Assembly (NCBI RefSeq): GCF_002356295.1
Contig: NZ_AP018042.1
Span: 1,024,361-1,088,360 of the forward strand
Source: Labilibaculum antarcticum
GTDB lineage: Bacteria > Bacteroidota > Bacteroidia > Bacteroidales > Marinifilaceae
Reading direction: 5' to 3'
DNA length: 64,000 bases
Made by a program: the position numbers and the translations under genes. The first letter of the stretch is position 1. Every line of letters starts with the position of its first letter. Shown here one piece after another: positions 1 to 8,459 of this stretch. The notes beneath the pieces are model-generated. The model did no database searches, was not told the origin of the DNA, and worked only from the letters and a program-made list of their open reading frames with translations.

Positions 1-784
1 ATGATGATAATCCCAATAAGGTACAAGCAACAGGAATCTGAGTTTTCTCCGCAAATTCCATTAATTCTTTTTCAGCTCCCGAAAGAGAAATTCCCTGTCC
101 AGCCAAAATCAATGGCTTCTTTGCACCATTGATTAGTGCTGCTGCAGCTTCTATCTCGGATTGATTCACTTTTGGAACCGGCTGATAAGAACGAACTCCT
201 TCGCATTTTTTATAGTCAAAATCTGCTGCTGCAATCTGAGCATCTTTTGTTATATCAATTAAAACTGGTCCCGGACGACCAGAACGAGCAATATAAAATG
301 CTTTAGCGATTACCTTGGCAATTTCATCAGCTCGTGTAATTTGAAAATTCCATTTTGTGACCGGCATTGACAAACCAATCATATTTGTTTCCTGGAAAGC
401 ATCTGTTCCCAATAAACCACTGGCTACTTGACCGGTTATTACAACCATAGGAGTTGAATCCAGGTATGCATCGGCCAATCCGGTAATTACATTTGTTGCA
501 CCAGGACCCGAAGTTGTAAAACACACCCCTGGTTTTTTACTGATTCGTGCATAAGCCTGGGCAGAATGCATTGCTCCTTGTTCATGTCGCGACATGTACT
601 GTTTCATTTCATCCTGATAATCGTACAACGCATCGTATACAGGCATAATTGCACCTCCGATGTATCCAAACATGGTATCTACATCTTCCTGAATTAGGCT
701 TCGAACCAATATCTGTGCTCCCGATATATTCTCAATGGTTTTAGTCATTCCATTCGTATTATTTGTTTTTGCTGCAATTTCCAT
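1..784 (-). CDS. ilvB: acetolactate synthase large subunit, N-terminal part (cut by window edge)
   Basis: Thiamine-diphosphate enzyme that condenses two pyruvates to acetolactate, or pyruvate with 2-oxobutyrate, as the first common step of Val/Ile/Leu synthesis. About 261 residues are visible from the ATG at 784; the remainder lies beyond base 1. The N-terminal ThDP domain is clear: FGYIGGAIMPVYDAL, then RHEQGA with the catalytic Glu, then CFTTSGPGATNVITGLADA and SGRPGPVLIDITKD, leading into the central domain. A second in-frame ATG (MTKTIEN) 13 codons downstream is an alternative start. It follows ilvD on the same strand after 93 bases and should share its attenuated transcript. Identity is certain; the C-terminal half cannot be judged. 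Confidence 0.93.
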   Translation of the reverse strand, partial: MEIAAKTNNTNGMTKTIENISGAQILVRSLIQEDVDTMFGYIGGAIMPVYDALYDYQDEMKQYMSRHEQGAMHSAQAYARISKKPGVCFTTSGPGATNVITGLADAYLDSTPMVVITGQVASGLLGTDAFQETNMIGLSMPVTKWNFQITRADEIAKVIAKAFYIARSGRPGPVLIDITKDAQIAAADFDYKKCEGVRSYQPVPKVNQSEIEAAAALINGAKKPLILAGQGISLSGAEKELMEFAEKTQIPVACTLLGLSS

Positions 785-877
785 ACTGTTTGCTGTTTTT
801 AGCCAAAAGGTAAAAGTTGAAAGCTTTAAGCCCTGAACTCCTCTAAATTTTTGGATCCGATTTTAATCCTTAATAAA

Positions 878-2713
878 TCATAATTGTCTAATGGCTCCTT
901 TATCTGCCGAAGACACAAGTCTTGCATAAGCTTGAAGCGCTTTTGAAACTTGACGATTACGCCCTCTTGGTACAAATGCTTCGTCACCAAATGCTTCTTC
1001 GTCTTTTCTTCTCTTTGCTAATTCTTCATCCGAAATACAAACGTTAATACTTCTTTTAGGGATGCTGATCTCAATTTTATCACCATCCTGAATTAAGGCA
1101 ATTGGTCCACCGGCTCCAGCTTCGGGCGACGCATGACCTATTGATAATCCTGAAGTTCCACCAGAAAAACGTCCGTCGGTAATTAGTGCACATTTAGCAC
1201 CTAATCCCATTGCTTTTAGGTAAGAGGTTGGATACAGCATTTCCTGCATTCCGGGTCCACCCGCTGGTCCTTCGTAACGAATCACAACAACATCACCAGC
1301 ATTAATTTGTTTTGTGAGAATTGCTTCGCAAGCATCTTTCTGCGAATAATATACTTTTGCAGTACCTGTAAAATCAAAAACTGATTCATCAACACCTGCT
1401 GTTTTTACAATACTTCCATTAGGCGCAATATTTCCGAAAAGAACTGCCAATCCACCATCTTTGGTGTAGGCATTTTCAATGCTTCGGATACAACCATTTT
1501 TTCGGTCTTTATCCAGCTCTTTAAAAGCCATATTCTGAGAAGCAAAAGTTAAATTTCTTCCAGACTGACCTGGCGCTGAATGATATATTTCCAATGCCTT
1601 ATCGGTCAGTTTATCAGAACAAAGATCATTTAGTGCCAATGTTTCTTTTAGATTGGCAGAATCTACTCTATACACATCAGTATTTAAAAGATTCCCTCTA
1701 TCCAATTCAGCAAGAATACTCATGATTCCTCCTGCTCTGTTCACATCTTCGATGTAATATTTAGGAGAATTAGGAGCGACTTTACACAAATTTGGTGTGA
1801 TACGAGATAGCTCATCCATATCTTTCATTGTAAAATCTACCTCAGCTTCATTGGCAATCGCCAACAAGTGAAGTACCGTATTTGTCGATCCTCCCATTGC
1901 AATATCCAAGGTCATTGCATTTCTAAAAGCATCTATTGTGGCAATTGATCTTGGCAAAACACGATCATCACCCTCTCTATAATATTTATCTGTGATATCT
2001 ACAATGCAATGAGCTGCATCCATAAATAGATCCTTACGAAGTTTATGAGTAGCCAACAATGTTCCGTTTCCTGCTAAAGCCAATCCTAAAGCCTCATTCA
2101 AACAGTTCATTGAGTTGGCTGTGAACATTCCCGAACAGCTGCCACAAGTCGGACATGCAGATTCTTCAATTTCCTGCATGCGCTCGTCGCTTACACTCTC
2201 GTCGCCTGCTTTTACCATGGCATCAACCAAATCAAGCTTCTCGCCTTTCGACTCACCAGCTTCCATCGGTCCGCCTGACACAAAAACAGTAGGAATATTT
2301 AATCGCATAGCTGCCATCATCATTCCAGGTGTAATCTTATCACAATTAGAAATACAAATCATCGCATCAACCTTATGTGCATTGCAAACATATTCAACAC
2401 TATCAGCAATAACATCGCGTGATGGCAAGGAATAAAGCATTCCATCGTGTCCCATTGCGATTCCATCATCGATGGCAATTGTATTAAATTCAGCAGCAAA
2501 ATAGCCAGATTTTTCAATCTCTTTTTTCACCATTTGCCCCACATTTTGCAAGTGTGCATGTCCAGGTACAAATTGGCTAAAAGAGTTCACGACCGCAATA
2601 ACCGGCTTTCCGAACATCTCTTCTTCCATTCCGTTTGCGCGCCACAAGCTTCTTGCTCCTGCCATTCTTCGGCCTTTTGTGGTCTGATCACTGCGTAATT
2701 TGTTTTTATACAT
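878..2713 (-). CDS. ilvD: dihydroxy-acid dehydratase
   Basis: Iron-sulfur dehydratase that converts 2,3-dihydroxy-isovalerate or -methylvalerate to the 2-oxo acid, the third step of Val/Ile synthesis. The 611 residues match the usual family length. Visible motifs are NCDKITPGM (Cys124) and [19 protein letters not shown] (about 187-204), which carry the cluster ligands, and [19 protein letters not shown] near the C terminus. It is the first structural gene after two leader peptides and two terminators (2761-3062) and is followed by ilvB. That order suggests an ilvD-ilvB(-ilvN/C) operon running out of the window, regulated by branched-chain aminoacyl-tRNA supply. Confidence 0.97.
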   Translation of the reverse strand: MYKNKLRSDQTTKGRRMAGARSLWRANGMEEEMFGKPVIAVVNSFSQFVPGHAHLQNVGQMVKKEIEKSGYFAAEFNTIAIDDGIAMGHDGMLYSLPSRDVIADSVEYVCNAHKVDAMICISNCDKITPGMMMAAMRLNIPTVFVSGGPMEAGESKGEKLDLVDAMVKAGDESVSDERMQEIEESACPTCGSCSGMFTANSMNCLNEALGLALAGNGTLLATHKLRKDLFMDAAHCIVDITDKYYREGDDRVLPRSIATIDAFRNAMTLDIAMGGSTNTVLHLLAIANEAEVDFTMKDMDELSRITPNLCKVAPNSPKYYIEDVNRAGGIMSILAELDRGNLLNTDVYRVDSANLKETLALNDLCSDKLTDKALEIYHSAPGQSGRNLTFASQNMAFKELDKDRKNGCIRSIENAYTKDGGLAVLFGNIAPNGSIVKTAGVDESVFDFTGTAKVYYSQKDACEAILTKQINAGDVVVIRYEGPAGGPGMQEMLYPTSYLKAMGLGAKCALITDGRFSGGTSGLSIGHASPEAGAGGPIALIQDGDKIEISIPKRSINVCISDEELAKRRKDEEAFGDEAFVPRGRNRQVSKALQAYARLVSSADKGAIRQL

Positions 2714-2760
2714 TTTGGTTAATTCGTTAATGGTTAATCTTGTTTGTTTCAGTTTGAGGC

Positions 2761-2790
2761 AAAAAAAACGCCCTTTCGTTGGAAAGAGCG
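2761..2790 (-). terminator. attenuator terminator 2, between leader peptide 2 and ilvD
   Basis: On the minus strand a 9-bp stem (CGCTCTTTC / GAAAGGGCG, one G-U pair) with loop CAAC is followed directly by eight T. It lies about 27 bases after the stop of leader peptide 2 and about 48 bases before the ilvD start, the position expected of a transcription attenuator. Confidence 0.85.
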
Positions 2791-2816
2791 CTAAATAATT
2801 TCGTTTGTTTCGAAAG

Positions 2817-2906
2817 TTATTGTGTGTGCACGTCTCCCCTCATCATCATTCTAATAATGACGATTGAAATAAAAATGACGATAATGACTACCTTAAATGA
2901 TAACAT
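2817..2906 (-). CDS. ilv leader peptide 2 (Val/Ile-rich, 29 aa)
   Basis: A 29-codon ORF starts at the ATG at 2906 and ends with TAA at 2817. It begins MLSFK and then runs [13 protein letters not shown], so 11 of 13 consecutive codons are Val or Ile; the tail is [11 protein letters not shown]. Such a run of regulatory codons just upstream of an intrinsic terminator and the ilvD gene is the classical design of a translation-coupled attenuator: ribosome stalling on scarce Val/Ile-tRNA would prevent terminator formation. Too short for standard gene calling. Which alternative hairpin competes with the terminator was not resolved by eye. Confidence 0.8.
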   Translation of the reverse strand: MLSFKVVIIVIFISIVIIRMMMRGDVHTQ

Positions 2907-2920
2907 ACAATAACCGGATC

Positions 2921-2952
2921 AAAAAAAAGCCCCTTCGTTTTGGAAGAGGCTT
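2921..2952 (-). terminator. attenuator terminator 1, between leader peptides 1 and 2
   Basis: On the minus strand a 9-bp stem (AGCCTCTTC / GAAGGGGCT) with loop CAAAAC is followed by eight T. It begins about 27 bases after the stop of leader peptide 1 and lies just upstream of leader peptide 2. Stem sequence and architecture resemble the terminator at 2761-2790, suggesting duplication of the whole attenuator unit. Confidence 0.85.
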
Positions 2953-2978
2953 TAGATATTTTGTAAAACTAAATTCGT

Positions 2979-3062
2979 TTAATTTAAATATGCTTGGCCT
3001 CGAATCGTGTCCAGAAGGACGCGAATAATGACACTAATAATAAGTACTGAATTAAATTGCAT
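2979..3062 (-). CDS. ilv leader peptide 1 (Val/Leu/Ile-rich, 27 aa)
   Basis: A 27-codon ORF starts at the ATG at 3062 and ends with TAA at 2979. It begins MQFNS and then VLIISVIIRVLL, so 10 of 12 codons specify Val, Leu or Ile; the tail is DTIRGQAYLN. It precedes terminator 1 (2921-2952). Unlike leader 2 it contains Leu codons, so the two leaders may sense partly different amino acids. Promoter not firmly placed; a TTGACA lies about 55 bases upstream. Confidence 0.78.
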   Translation of the reverse strand: MQFNSVLIISVIIRVLLDTIRGQAYLN

Positions 3063-3432
3063 ATTTTTTTTGCTAGTTTGAACCTCTAAAGATTCATATT
3101 GTTTTTAACTTTGTCAACGAACATTTACAATCTCTCTTTCGATCTGATTACGCTGACAAATCTATGCGACAAATATAAAAAGAAAAATCCCCAATTTCCA
3201 AATCTTACGATTCCCAATTGCTATTTTCTATCTAAATATCGTCTAAACAATGAGCCTTACGTATTGACTGTCAGTATTTTTAATTTTAAAACACATCCCG
3301 TATTAATGTAACTTTCAATTGACAAAAAACAAGTGGAATAATCTTAAAATAACTTTATGCAAAGCTTTGCGCCTCTTGCTTATGACACAAAACATCCACA
3401 AACACCTTCGTAATTCCAACTTAAATGTACTA
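3063..3432. other. intergenic region upstream of the ilv leader
   Basis: AT-rich spacer of about 370 bases that should hold the ilv promoter at its left end. Apart from a small GCAAAGCTTTGC palindrome near 3359 no gene or further structure is evident. A 70-codon plus-strand open frame here has no coding character. Confidence 0.5.
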
Positions 3433-3442
3433 CAAAAAATAA

Positions 3443-3473
3443 AGGCTATTGAAATTTCCATTTTCAACAGCCT
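3443..3473 (-). terminator. terminator of the 3489-4507 operon
   Basis: On the minus strand a 12-bp stem (AGGCTGTTGAAA / TTTCAATAGCCT, one mismatch) is followed by TTATTTTTTG. It sits 16 bases after the stop of the last gene of the small operon. Confidence 0.75.
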
Positions 3474-3488
3474 CTAAAATCACCTTCT

Positions 3489-3716
3489 TTAGCTATTAGA
3501 ATCCATAGGTTTTGTAGGCGTAGACTTTTTCCATATCAATCGTCCAATGAACCTGCCCACCCAATTGCTAATCCTTTCCTGAAAAAGATTTTCAATAGAA
3601 TAATTAGATTTAGCATTTCTAAAAAAATGTTTCAATTTATAACCGGTCAACTCCTTTTCTAAATATAGACGATACCTTTCCTGTCTTATATCTTTTAATG
3701 AATGAAACCGTTTCAT
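3489..3716 (-). CDS. small basic hypothetical protein, last gene of YtxH/holin-like operon
   Basis: The function is not recognised. From the ATG at 3716 the product is 75 residues, beginning MKRFHSLKDIRQERYRLYLE, a charged helical start typical of the small third gene that accompanies YtxH and holin-X-like proteins in Bacteroidota. The C-terminal part (NWVGRFIGRLIWKK) is amphipathic and basic and could associate with membrane. Longer in-frame starts exist (ATG at 3740, TTG at 3755), but the first conserved-looking residues begin at 3716. It lies 85 bases after the membrane-protein gene and is followed by a good terminator, so co-transcription is likely. Confidence 0.6.
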   Translation of the reverse strand: MKRFHSLKDIRQERYRLYLEKELTGYKLKHFFRNAKSNYSIENLFQERISNWVGRFIGRLIWKKSTPTKPMDSNS

Positions 3717-3801
3717 ATTGTATCTTTTTCTTACAGGCATCTGTAATTGTGACAATGCGTAAAATAATCATTTCCCGATTTAGAGTTCAAACCGATAGAA
3801 T

Positions 3802-4170
3802 TCAATTTTGATTTTCCTTTTTAATCTCATCTTTGAAGAGAAACTGATGGAAAAATTTAATTAAAGGGCGCTCAATCAATGGTTTTTTAAGAAGATAAAC
3901 CAAAAATAACAAAAGCAGGTAAAAGAGACCAATACACAGATAGCCAGCAATTTCATTCTCCAACAAATCACCAAGCCAAATTGCAACACCAATACCAGAA
4001 AAAAGCATGGCAAGCGCAATCAGAACGAAAACAACACCAACAAAGGTTATTGCTACAACGAGTCGCATTAATTTTTCGAAACCAGTAAATTTATAATATT
4101 CAACATTGGAATCGAAATACTCAATTAGTAATTCTTTTAATTGCGTGAATTGCTCGGCGATTTTTTCCAA
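3802..4170 (-). CDS. phage-holin-superfamily (holin-X-like) membrane protein
   Basis: Product of 122 residues with an amphipathic N-terminal segment (about 1-30), two strong membrane helices (about 32-60 and 73-97) and a charged C terminus ending KDEIKKENQN. This layout and its place directly after a YtxH-like gene fit the putative Actinobacterial Holin-X / phage holin superfamily proteins of Bacteroidota, which are general envelope or stress proteins and not evidence of a prophage. No catalytic motif is present. Middle gene of a three-gene operon (spacing 70 and 85 bases). Exact role unknown. Confidence 0.7.
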   Translation of the reverse strand: MEKIAEQFTQLKELLIEYFDSNVEYYKFTGFEKLMRLVVAITFVGVVFVLIALAMLFSGIGVAIWLGDLLENEIAGYLCIGLFYLLLLFLVYLLKKPLIERPLIKFFHQFLFKDEIKKENQN

Positions 4171-4240
4171 TACCTTTTTGATTTAGCAAATTAATTTTTC
4201 CTCAATTAGTTCTTGCAATATTCAATTGCAAGTAAGCGGA

Positions 4241-4507
4241 TTAAACGAATTCTTCTTCTTCCTTTTCTTTTCTTCTGAAATCTTCTAATTTCTTTTCCAA
4301 TTCCACAATTAATTCGTCCATTTTTTCACGCATTTGTGTCATGCTTTTATCGAAAGCAACCTCAATTTCCTCTGCTTTTTCTTTTGCTTTCACTTTCATT
4401 TTTTCACGAGTTACCTCCCCTTTATCGGGAGCGTAAAGAATCCCTAAACCAACTCCTATTGCACAGCCAGTTAGCAATCCCGCAATAATTCCTCCTGTAC
4501 TTGACAT
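4241..4507 (-). CDS. YtxH domain-containing protein
   Basis: Product of 88 residues. A glycine-rich N-terminal membrane segment (GGIIAGLLTGCAIGVGLGILYAP, residues about 5-27) ends in the YAPDKGE signature typical of YtxH/gas-vesicle-like stress proteins. It is followed by a long charged helix (KVKAKEKAEEIEVAFDKSM onward) that is probably coiled coil, ending in a Glu-rich tail. First gene of the three-gene operon 4507-3489. YtxH proteins are linked to general stress response; the molecular function is unknown. Confidence 0.85.
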   Translation of the reverse strand: MSSTGGIIAGLLTGCAIGVGLGILYAPDKGEVTREKMKVKAKEKAEEIEVAFDKSMTQMREKMDELIVELEKKLEDFRRKEKEEEEFV

Positions 4508-4798
4508 AGCATATAATTTTTAAATGAAACAATAAATTGAATATAATAATCTGATGTGTAACACCTTACATCAAGTTAAGAAATTTTACGGCAACAGTCA
4601 ATTTTTTAATTGATTGGAAAGCACTTTTTTTACCAAATAATCTTATTTGTACGCAAACATAATAAAATCAGCACAAGCAAAACTTTCACGAATACATTCA
4701 TATACCGAAAGTATAGCTACAGAAGCAATCTGCTCAGCAGTTCTGCTATTTAGATTTTATTTTTAAATTATTTACATAACACAACTTAAATTCAGACC
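4508..4798. other. intergenic region with codon-like remnant
   Basis: Spacer of 291 bases. It should hold the promoter of the YtxH operon, but no clear -7 box was found. On the minus strand 4643-4779 reads as a 45-codon open stretch with strong coding character (RTAEQIASVAILSVYECIR) but no start codon. It may be a gene relic. Confidence 0.35.
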
Positions 4799-6778
4799 TT
4801 ATTTCCGTCTAAAATCTATTTTCTGAATATTTTTGGCTATTTCTATTCTTTGGTATATCGAATCTATTATTGTATCGTACAGTTGATCCTTTAACACAAA
4901 ATCCTCAATACCATCATCAATATTCGGGTTGTCATTTACCTCAACAACATAAACTTTACCATCTATCATCTTTAAATCTACACCATACAAACCATCTCCT
5001 ATTAAAGCAGCAGCCTTTAAAGCTGTTTGTACCACAATTTCAGGAACCGATTCAATGGTAACAGTTTCGGAATTACCCGATTTATCATCCTCTTCGCCTT
5101 TCCAATTGTAAATTTGCCAATGATCTTTGTACATATAATACTTACATGCAAACAGTGGCGTATTATCAATTATTCCAATTCTCCAATCAAAATCGGAGTA
5201 AAGAAATTCCTGACAAACAACCATATCAGAAATTTTGAAAAGCTTATTTATTTCGACTAGCGCCTCCGCTTTATCTTCAACCTTTATCACTCCCAATGAG
5301 AAAGCACTGTCTGGCTGTTTCAACACCAAGGGGAAATTCATTTGATTCAACACCTTCGGATCAAATAAATTCTTAGTGAAAATCTCTGTTTCGGGGGTTA
5401 ATAATTTATGCTTTTTAAATATTTCGTTCTGATAAATCTTATTGGAACACCTCAAAATAGACCAGGGATCATCAATTACAACCAAACCTTCGGCATAAGC
5501 TGTACGTGAGAATTCATAAGTATGATCATTTACACTTGTTGTTTCCCGAATAAACAAGGCGTCAAATTCATTGATTTTATCAATGTCTTGTTTTGTAATA
5601 AACTCTAAGTATAATCCTTTTCGGTTGGCTGCACTTTTAAATTTCTGCAATGCTTTTGGACAAGAAGGTGAATTCTCTTCCTTTGGATTTATAAGTATGG
5701 CGATATCATACTTATAGTTAACCAGTTTAGTACTGTTGAATCTTTTTTTATTGAAATACTTTTTAGCGAATTCGTACACATAATTCAAATCCTGCTCTGC
5801 AACCTTATTCAGTGTTAATACCTGCACTTTTTTAATAATCCACTTTTCATCATGCTTAATAAAATCAACTTTGAACAAGGGAGCCTCGAACAATTGATGA
5901 AGCTTGCCTGCTAAAGTATTGTAACCTTTGGTATTGGTTTGTCCAAAATAAACATTCAGAGAAAAAGAATTTCCCTTCTCCTTATGCAATGATTTATTGG
6001 TGTATTCCTCAATATCATAAGCAATAGAATGAATCACGTTTACGATACGAAAATCACGTATGGTAATTGTACTTGGTATAATGCGTTGCCCACGTGCAGA
6101 AGCAAGTAAAGAAATGTAGTACCCATAACTTTGATACTTATAGCTGCTACACAAGTTAAATATTCTGAAATCAGTATTGGTCTGATAAATTGGGTTACTA
6201 ATGTATTCTTTTACTGAAATAATCTTCGCATTTATATCCAGGAATGTCCATTTATGCGGCTGATTAATAACAATAATATTAGTTGTTTTTGTAGAACATG
6301 AAGCAACATTGGTTTTAAACTCCATTTTTACAGCGTCTTCACCTTCACCGTAATAGTCAACTATTGTTTCCAAAGAATTAAATCCCCTGTTCTTATACCA
6401 ATCAATTAGTTTCGTGTTTTTAGCACTTACCTCAATCAATATTTTTTCAAAATGCTGGCGATCTGCGTATTCAAATGCATGTTTAAGCAGATAATCGCCA
6501 TAACCCATATTTTGAAATTCAGGCAGTATACCTATGGAATAGATTCGTAATGACTTACTGTATTTAAATAAAACTAAAGCTCCAAACTGAACTTTGTTCT
6601 TATCTTTATTTTCGAGAATCAAAATCTCCTGAAACTCACTTTGAATACCATGTTTGATACCCTGTTTTGTGCTTCGTTGATAAGCAGGAAAAGATGCCTC
6701 TTCTAATTTCACTAAAAAATTAAAATCATTACTATCGGATTTTCTTATCTTAACATTCATAACAATATTTACAGTCAT
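4799..6778 (-). CDS. GNAT acetyltransferase fused to RimK-like ATP-grasp ligase
   Basis: Product of 659 residues with three parts. About 7-150 is a GNAT N-acetyltransferase with the acetyl-CoA loop PEFQNMGYGDYLLKHA. About 165-335 resembles the RimK-like ATP-grasp N-terminal (RLAN) domain. About 350-650 is a RimK-type ATP-grasp domain (FPLVLKQPDSAFSLGVIKV, LYGVDLKMIDGKVYVVEVND with the metal-binding Glu/Asn). ATP-grasp ligases of this type join an amino acid, often glutamate, to a carboxyl group; the substrate here is unknown. Fusion with GNAT suggests ligation plus acetylation of a peptide or small molecule. An alternative start (MNVKIRK) lies six codons in. It stands alone with no obvious operon partner. 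Confidence 0.8.
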   Translation of the reverse strand: MTVNIVMNVKIRKSDSNDFNFLVKLEEASFPAYQRSTKQGIKHGIQSEFQEILILENKDKNKVQFGALVLFKYSKSLRIYSIGILPEFQNMGYGDYLLKHAFEYADRQHFEKILIEVSAKNTKLIDWYKNRGFNSLETIVDYYGEGEDAVKMEFKTNVASCSTKTTNIIVINQPHKWTFLDINAKIISVKEYISNPIYQTNTDFRIFNLCSSYKYQSYGYYISLLASARGQRIIPSTITIRDFRIVNVIHSIAYDIEEYTNKSLHKEKGNSFSLNVYFGQTNTKGYNTLAGKLHQLFEAPLFKVDFIKHDEKWIIKKVQVLTLNKVAEQDLNYVYEFAKKYFNKKRFNSTKLVNYKYDIAILINPKEENSPSCPKALQKFKSAANRKGLYLEFITKQDIDKINEFDALFIRETTSVNDHTYEFSRTAYAEGLVVIDDPWSILRCSNKIYQNEIFKKHKLLTPETEIFTKNLFDPKVLNQMNFPLVLKQPDSAFSLGVIKVEDKAEALVEINKLFKISDMVVCQEFLYSDFDWRIGIIDNTPLFACKYYMYKDHWQIYNWKGEEDDKSGNSETVTIESVPEIVVQTALKAAALIGDGLYGVDLKMIDGKVYVVEVNDNPNIDDGIEDFVLKDQLYDTIIDSIYQRIEIAKNIQKIDFRRK

Positions 6779-6954
6779 TTTATTACACTGATTAATAATC
6801 GCCTAAGCTTACCTCTTATTTTAAATACAAACACTACTTACTATTGCAAATTAAACAATAAAAGTGATTGAAGATTTATTATTTACAAAATATTTGCCCC
6901 CTTTTTAATAACTAAATTTATCGATTGACAATCAAGGCTTACCCCTATTGCAAC

Positions 6955-6986
6955 AAAAGACCTATAGCGCTAACTATAAGTCTTTT
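6955..6986. terminator. bidirectional hairpin terminator
   Basis: A 13-bp inverted repeat (AAAAGACCTATAG / CTATAAGTCTTTT, one mismatch) lies in the 348-base gap between the minus-strand genes at 7127 and 6778. The symmetrical A and T ends allow function on either strand; the likely user is the NifX-like gene upstream. The rest of 6779-7126 shows no gene. Confidence 0.55.
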
Positions 6987-7126
6987 ATTCGTTATTAAAA
7001 GTTCTATTTTAAGCCATCTAAAATTGGCTTATTCTATCGTTAAATACTCCTATCTGTATCCTGTTTAGCCAAAGTTCAAAATATGTTACAATCTGATATC
7101 GCCATTTTCATTAGAAAAATGAATTT

Positions 7127-7501
7127 TTAGTGACTGCATTGATGATCTCCCTCACCATGAGTATGCTGACAACTCGAACCACTATCTGCAACCGCACCTT
7201 CAACATATAGTTTAACTACTTCGGTTACATCACCCGAACATCCCCGAATGACTTCAATTCCGGAATTGTTAAGGACATTGATTGCTCCATTGCCTATTCC
7301 GCCTGCCAGCATTACAGTTACACCCGCATCGGCTAAAACCGATGCAATATTCGATTTGCAACCACAACCCTGTGGTGATTCCATCTTTTGTACATCAACA
7401 ATTTCCTTTGTTTCTGATATTGTAATCACATTGTAAAATTCACAATGACCAAAATGGCCATCAATTTGATTACTGCTTGTTACTGGAACTGCTATTTTCA
7501 T
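7127..7501 (-). CDS. NifX/NifB-type dinitrogenase iron-molybdenum cofactor domain protein
   Basis: From the ATG at 7501 the product is 124 residues. It begins MKIAVPVTSSNQIDGHFGHC, the hallmark start of the NifX/NifB/NafY cofactor-binding family (conserved DxHFGxC), and contains GCGCKSNIASVLADAGV and the glycine-rich MLAGGIGNGAINVL. The C-terminal tail SSCQHTHGEGDHQCSH is rich in Cys and His and is probably metal binding. No nitrogenase genes are near; stand-alone members are usually linked to generic Fe-S or metal cofactor handling. A GTG at 7528 would add nine residues but falls inside a -7 promoter match, so 7501 is preferred. Confidence 0.85.
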   Translation of the reverse strand: MKIAVPVTSSNQIDGHFGHCEFYNVITISETKEIVDVQKMESPQGCGCKSNIASVLADAGVTVMLAGGIGNGAINVLNNSGIEVIRGCSGDVTEVVKLYVEGAVADSGSSCQHTHGEGDHQCSH

Positions 7502-7527
7502 TTTTATATTTTTTAACTGATTTAACA

Positions 7528-7535
7528 CAAAAGTA
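7528..7535 (-). promoter_or_regulatory. -7 promoter box for the NifX-like gene
   Basis: The minus strand reads TACTTTTG, a match to the Bacteroidota -7 consensus TAnnTTTG, about 27 bases upstream of the ATG at 7501. No clear -33 element was found. Confidence 0.45.
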
Positions 7536-7736
7536 TTTTATCTTTTGGTTTTATAAAATTAATAAAACATTAGTTAGAACTCTAGACTTTGATTCTCAGA
7601 ATAGTTCCAAATAAGGGATGTATAAATTGCAGTATTGCTTTTAAAAATAGAAATACTATTTATCTGTATTAATTTTAGAGACATGAGAGGATGAAATTAT
7701 ATAGTAACTTTACCACGCAATATTATAACCAGAAAT

Positions 7737-8282
7737 ATGGACTCTATTTATTTTGACTATTTAGTACTGCCATTATTAATTTTTATGGCACGTATCTGTG
7801 ATGTATCCCTTGACACGATACGGGTAATCATGGTCTCGAGAGGATACCGTAAGTATGCTCCACTTATAGGTTTTTTTCAGGTTCTGATCTGGATTATTAC
7901 AATTACCAGAATCATGGAAAACCTTGACAATTGGCTAACTTATATTGCTTATGCAGCCGGATTTGGTATGGGTACTTATATTGGAATGCGTATTGAAGAA
8001 AAAATTGCAATGGGATATGAACTATTGCGAATTATTACTCGCACGGAAGTGGATGACTTGGTGAGTGTATTGCGTCAAAAAGGATATACAGTAACCAGTG
8101 TAGTTGGTGAAGGAAAAAATGGTGCTGTAGGCATTGTTTTCCTAATTTTGAAAAGGAAAGTTACGCGAGAAGTAATTGCGATCGTGAAGCAATACAATCC
8201 AAAAGCATACTATACGATAGAAGACATCCGATTTGTTGCTGATCCGACCTATTTGCAACCGACCAAAACCCAGTATAAATAA
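7737..8282 (+). CDS. UPF0316 (DUF5698/DUF2179) membrane protein
   Basis: Product of 181 residues. The N-terminal half carries three membrane helices (about 6-24, 42-58, 64-84) with the family signature ARICDVSLDTIRVIMVSRG. The C-terminal half (about 100-175) is a soluble DUF2179-like domain (LVSVLRQKGYTVTSVVGEGKNG, followed by a beta-rich segment). The protein family is of unknown function; the cytosolic domain resembles ligand-binding domains of YitT proteins. Monocistronic and convergent with the lactate dehydrogenase gene. Confidence 0.85.
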   Translation: MDSIYFDYLVLPLLIFMARICDVSLDTIRVIMVSRGYRKYAPLIGFFQVLIWIITITRIMENLDNWLTYIAYAAGFGMGTYIGMRIEEKIAMGYELLRIITRTEVDDLVSVLRQKGYTVTSVVGEGKNGAVGIVFLILKRKVTREVIAIVKQYNPKAYYTIEDIRFVADPTYLQPTKTQYK

Positions 8283-8390
8283 TAAACCAAATAAGCAATG
8301 TAAGTTCCGATTAAACTGAGTCCTAATTTGTGTGCTAAAATGAGTTTGAGCTTTATTATTCAACTGCTAAATATAGAGTTACACAACTTA

Positions 8391-8420
8391 CCCTGCCATT
8401 ACTTATGGAAAATAGCAGGG
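8391..8420. terminator. hairpin between convergent genes
   Basis: A 10-bp stem (CCCTGCCATT / AATAGCAGGG, one mismatch) lies in the 177-base gap between convergent genes ending at 8282 and 8460. The T-run is weak, so termination strength is uncertain. Confidence 0.4.
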
Positions 8421-8459
8421 CATTGTGTCTTTTATTCTGTCATTATCAATCAACTATTT

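Noticed and set aside
3099-3311. 70-codon plus-strand frame upstream of the ilv leader
   Set aside because: AT-rich, no coding-like composition and no recognisable motif; it lies opposite the probable ilv promoter region.
3802-4170. Prophage remnant suggested by the holin-like membrane protein
   Set aside because: It lies in a YtxH operon common in Bacteroidota, and no other phage genes are present.
4643-4779. Coding-like open stretch without a start codon (RTAEQIASVAILSVYECIR)
   Set aside because: Composition looks coding, but no ATG, GTG or TTG fits and an in-frame stop lies just upstream; at most a relic, so not called as a gene.
7127-7501. Evidence for nitrogen fixation
   Set aside because: Only a generic NifX/NifB-like cofactor-binding protein is present; no nif structural or assembly genes occur in the window.
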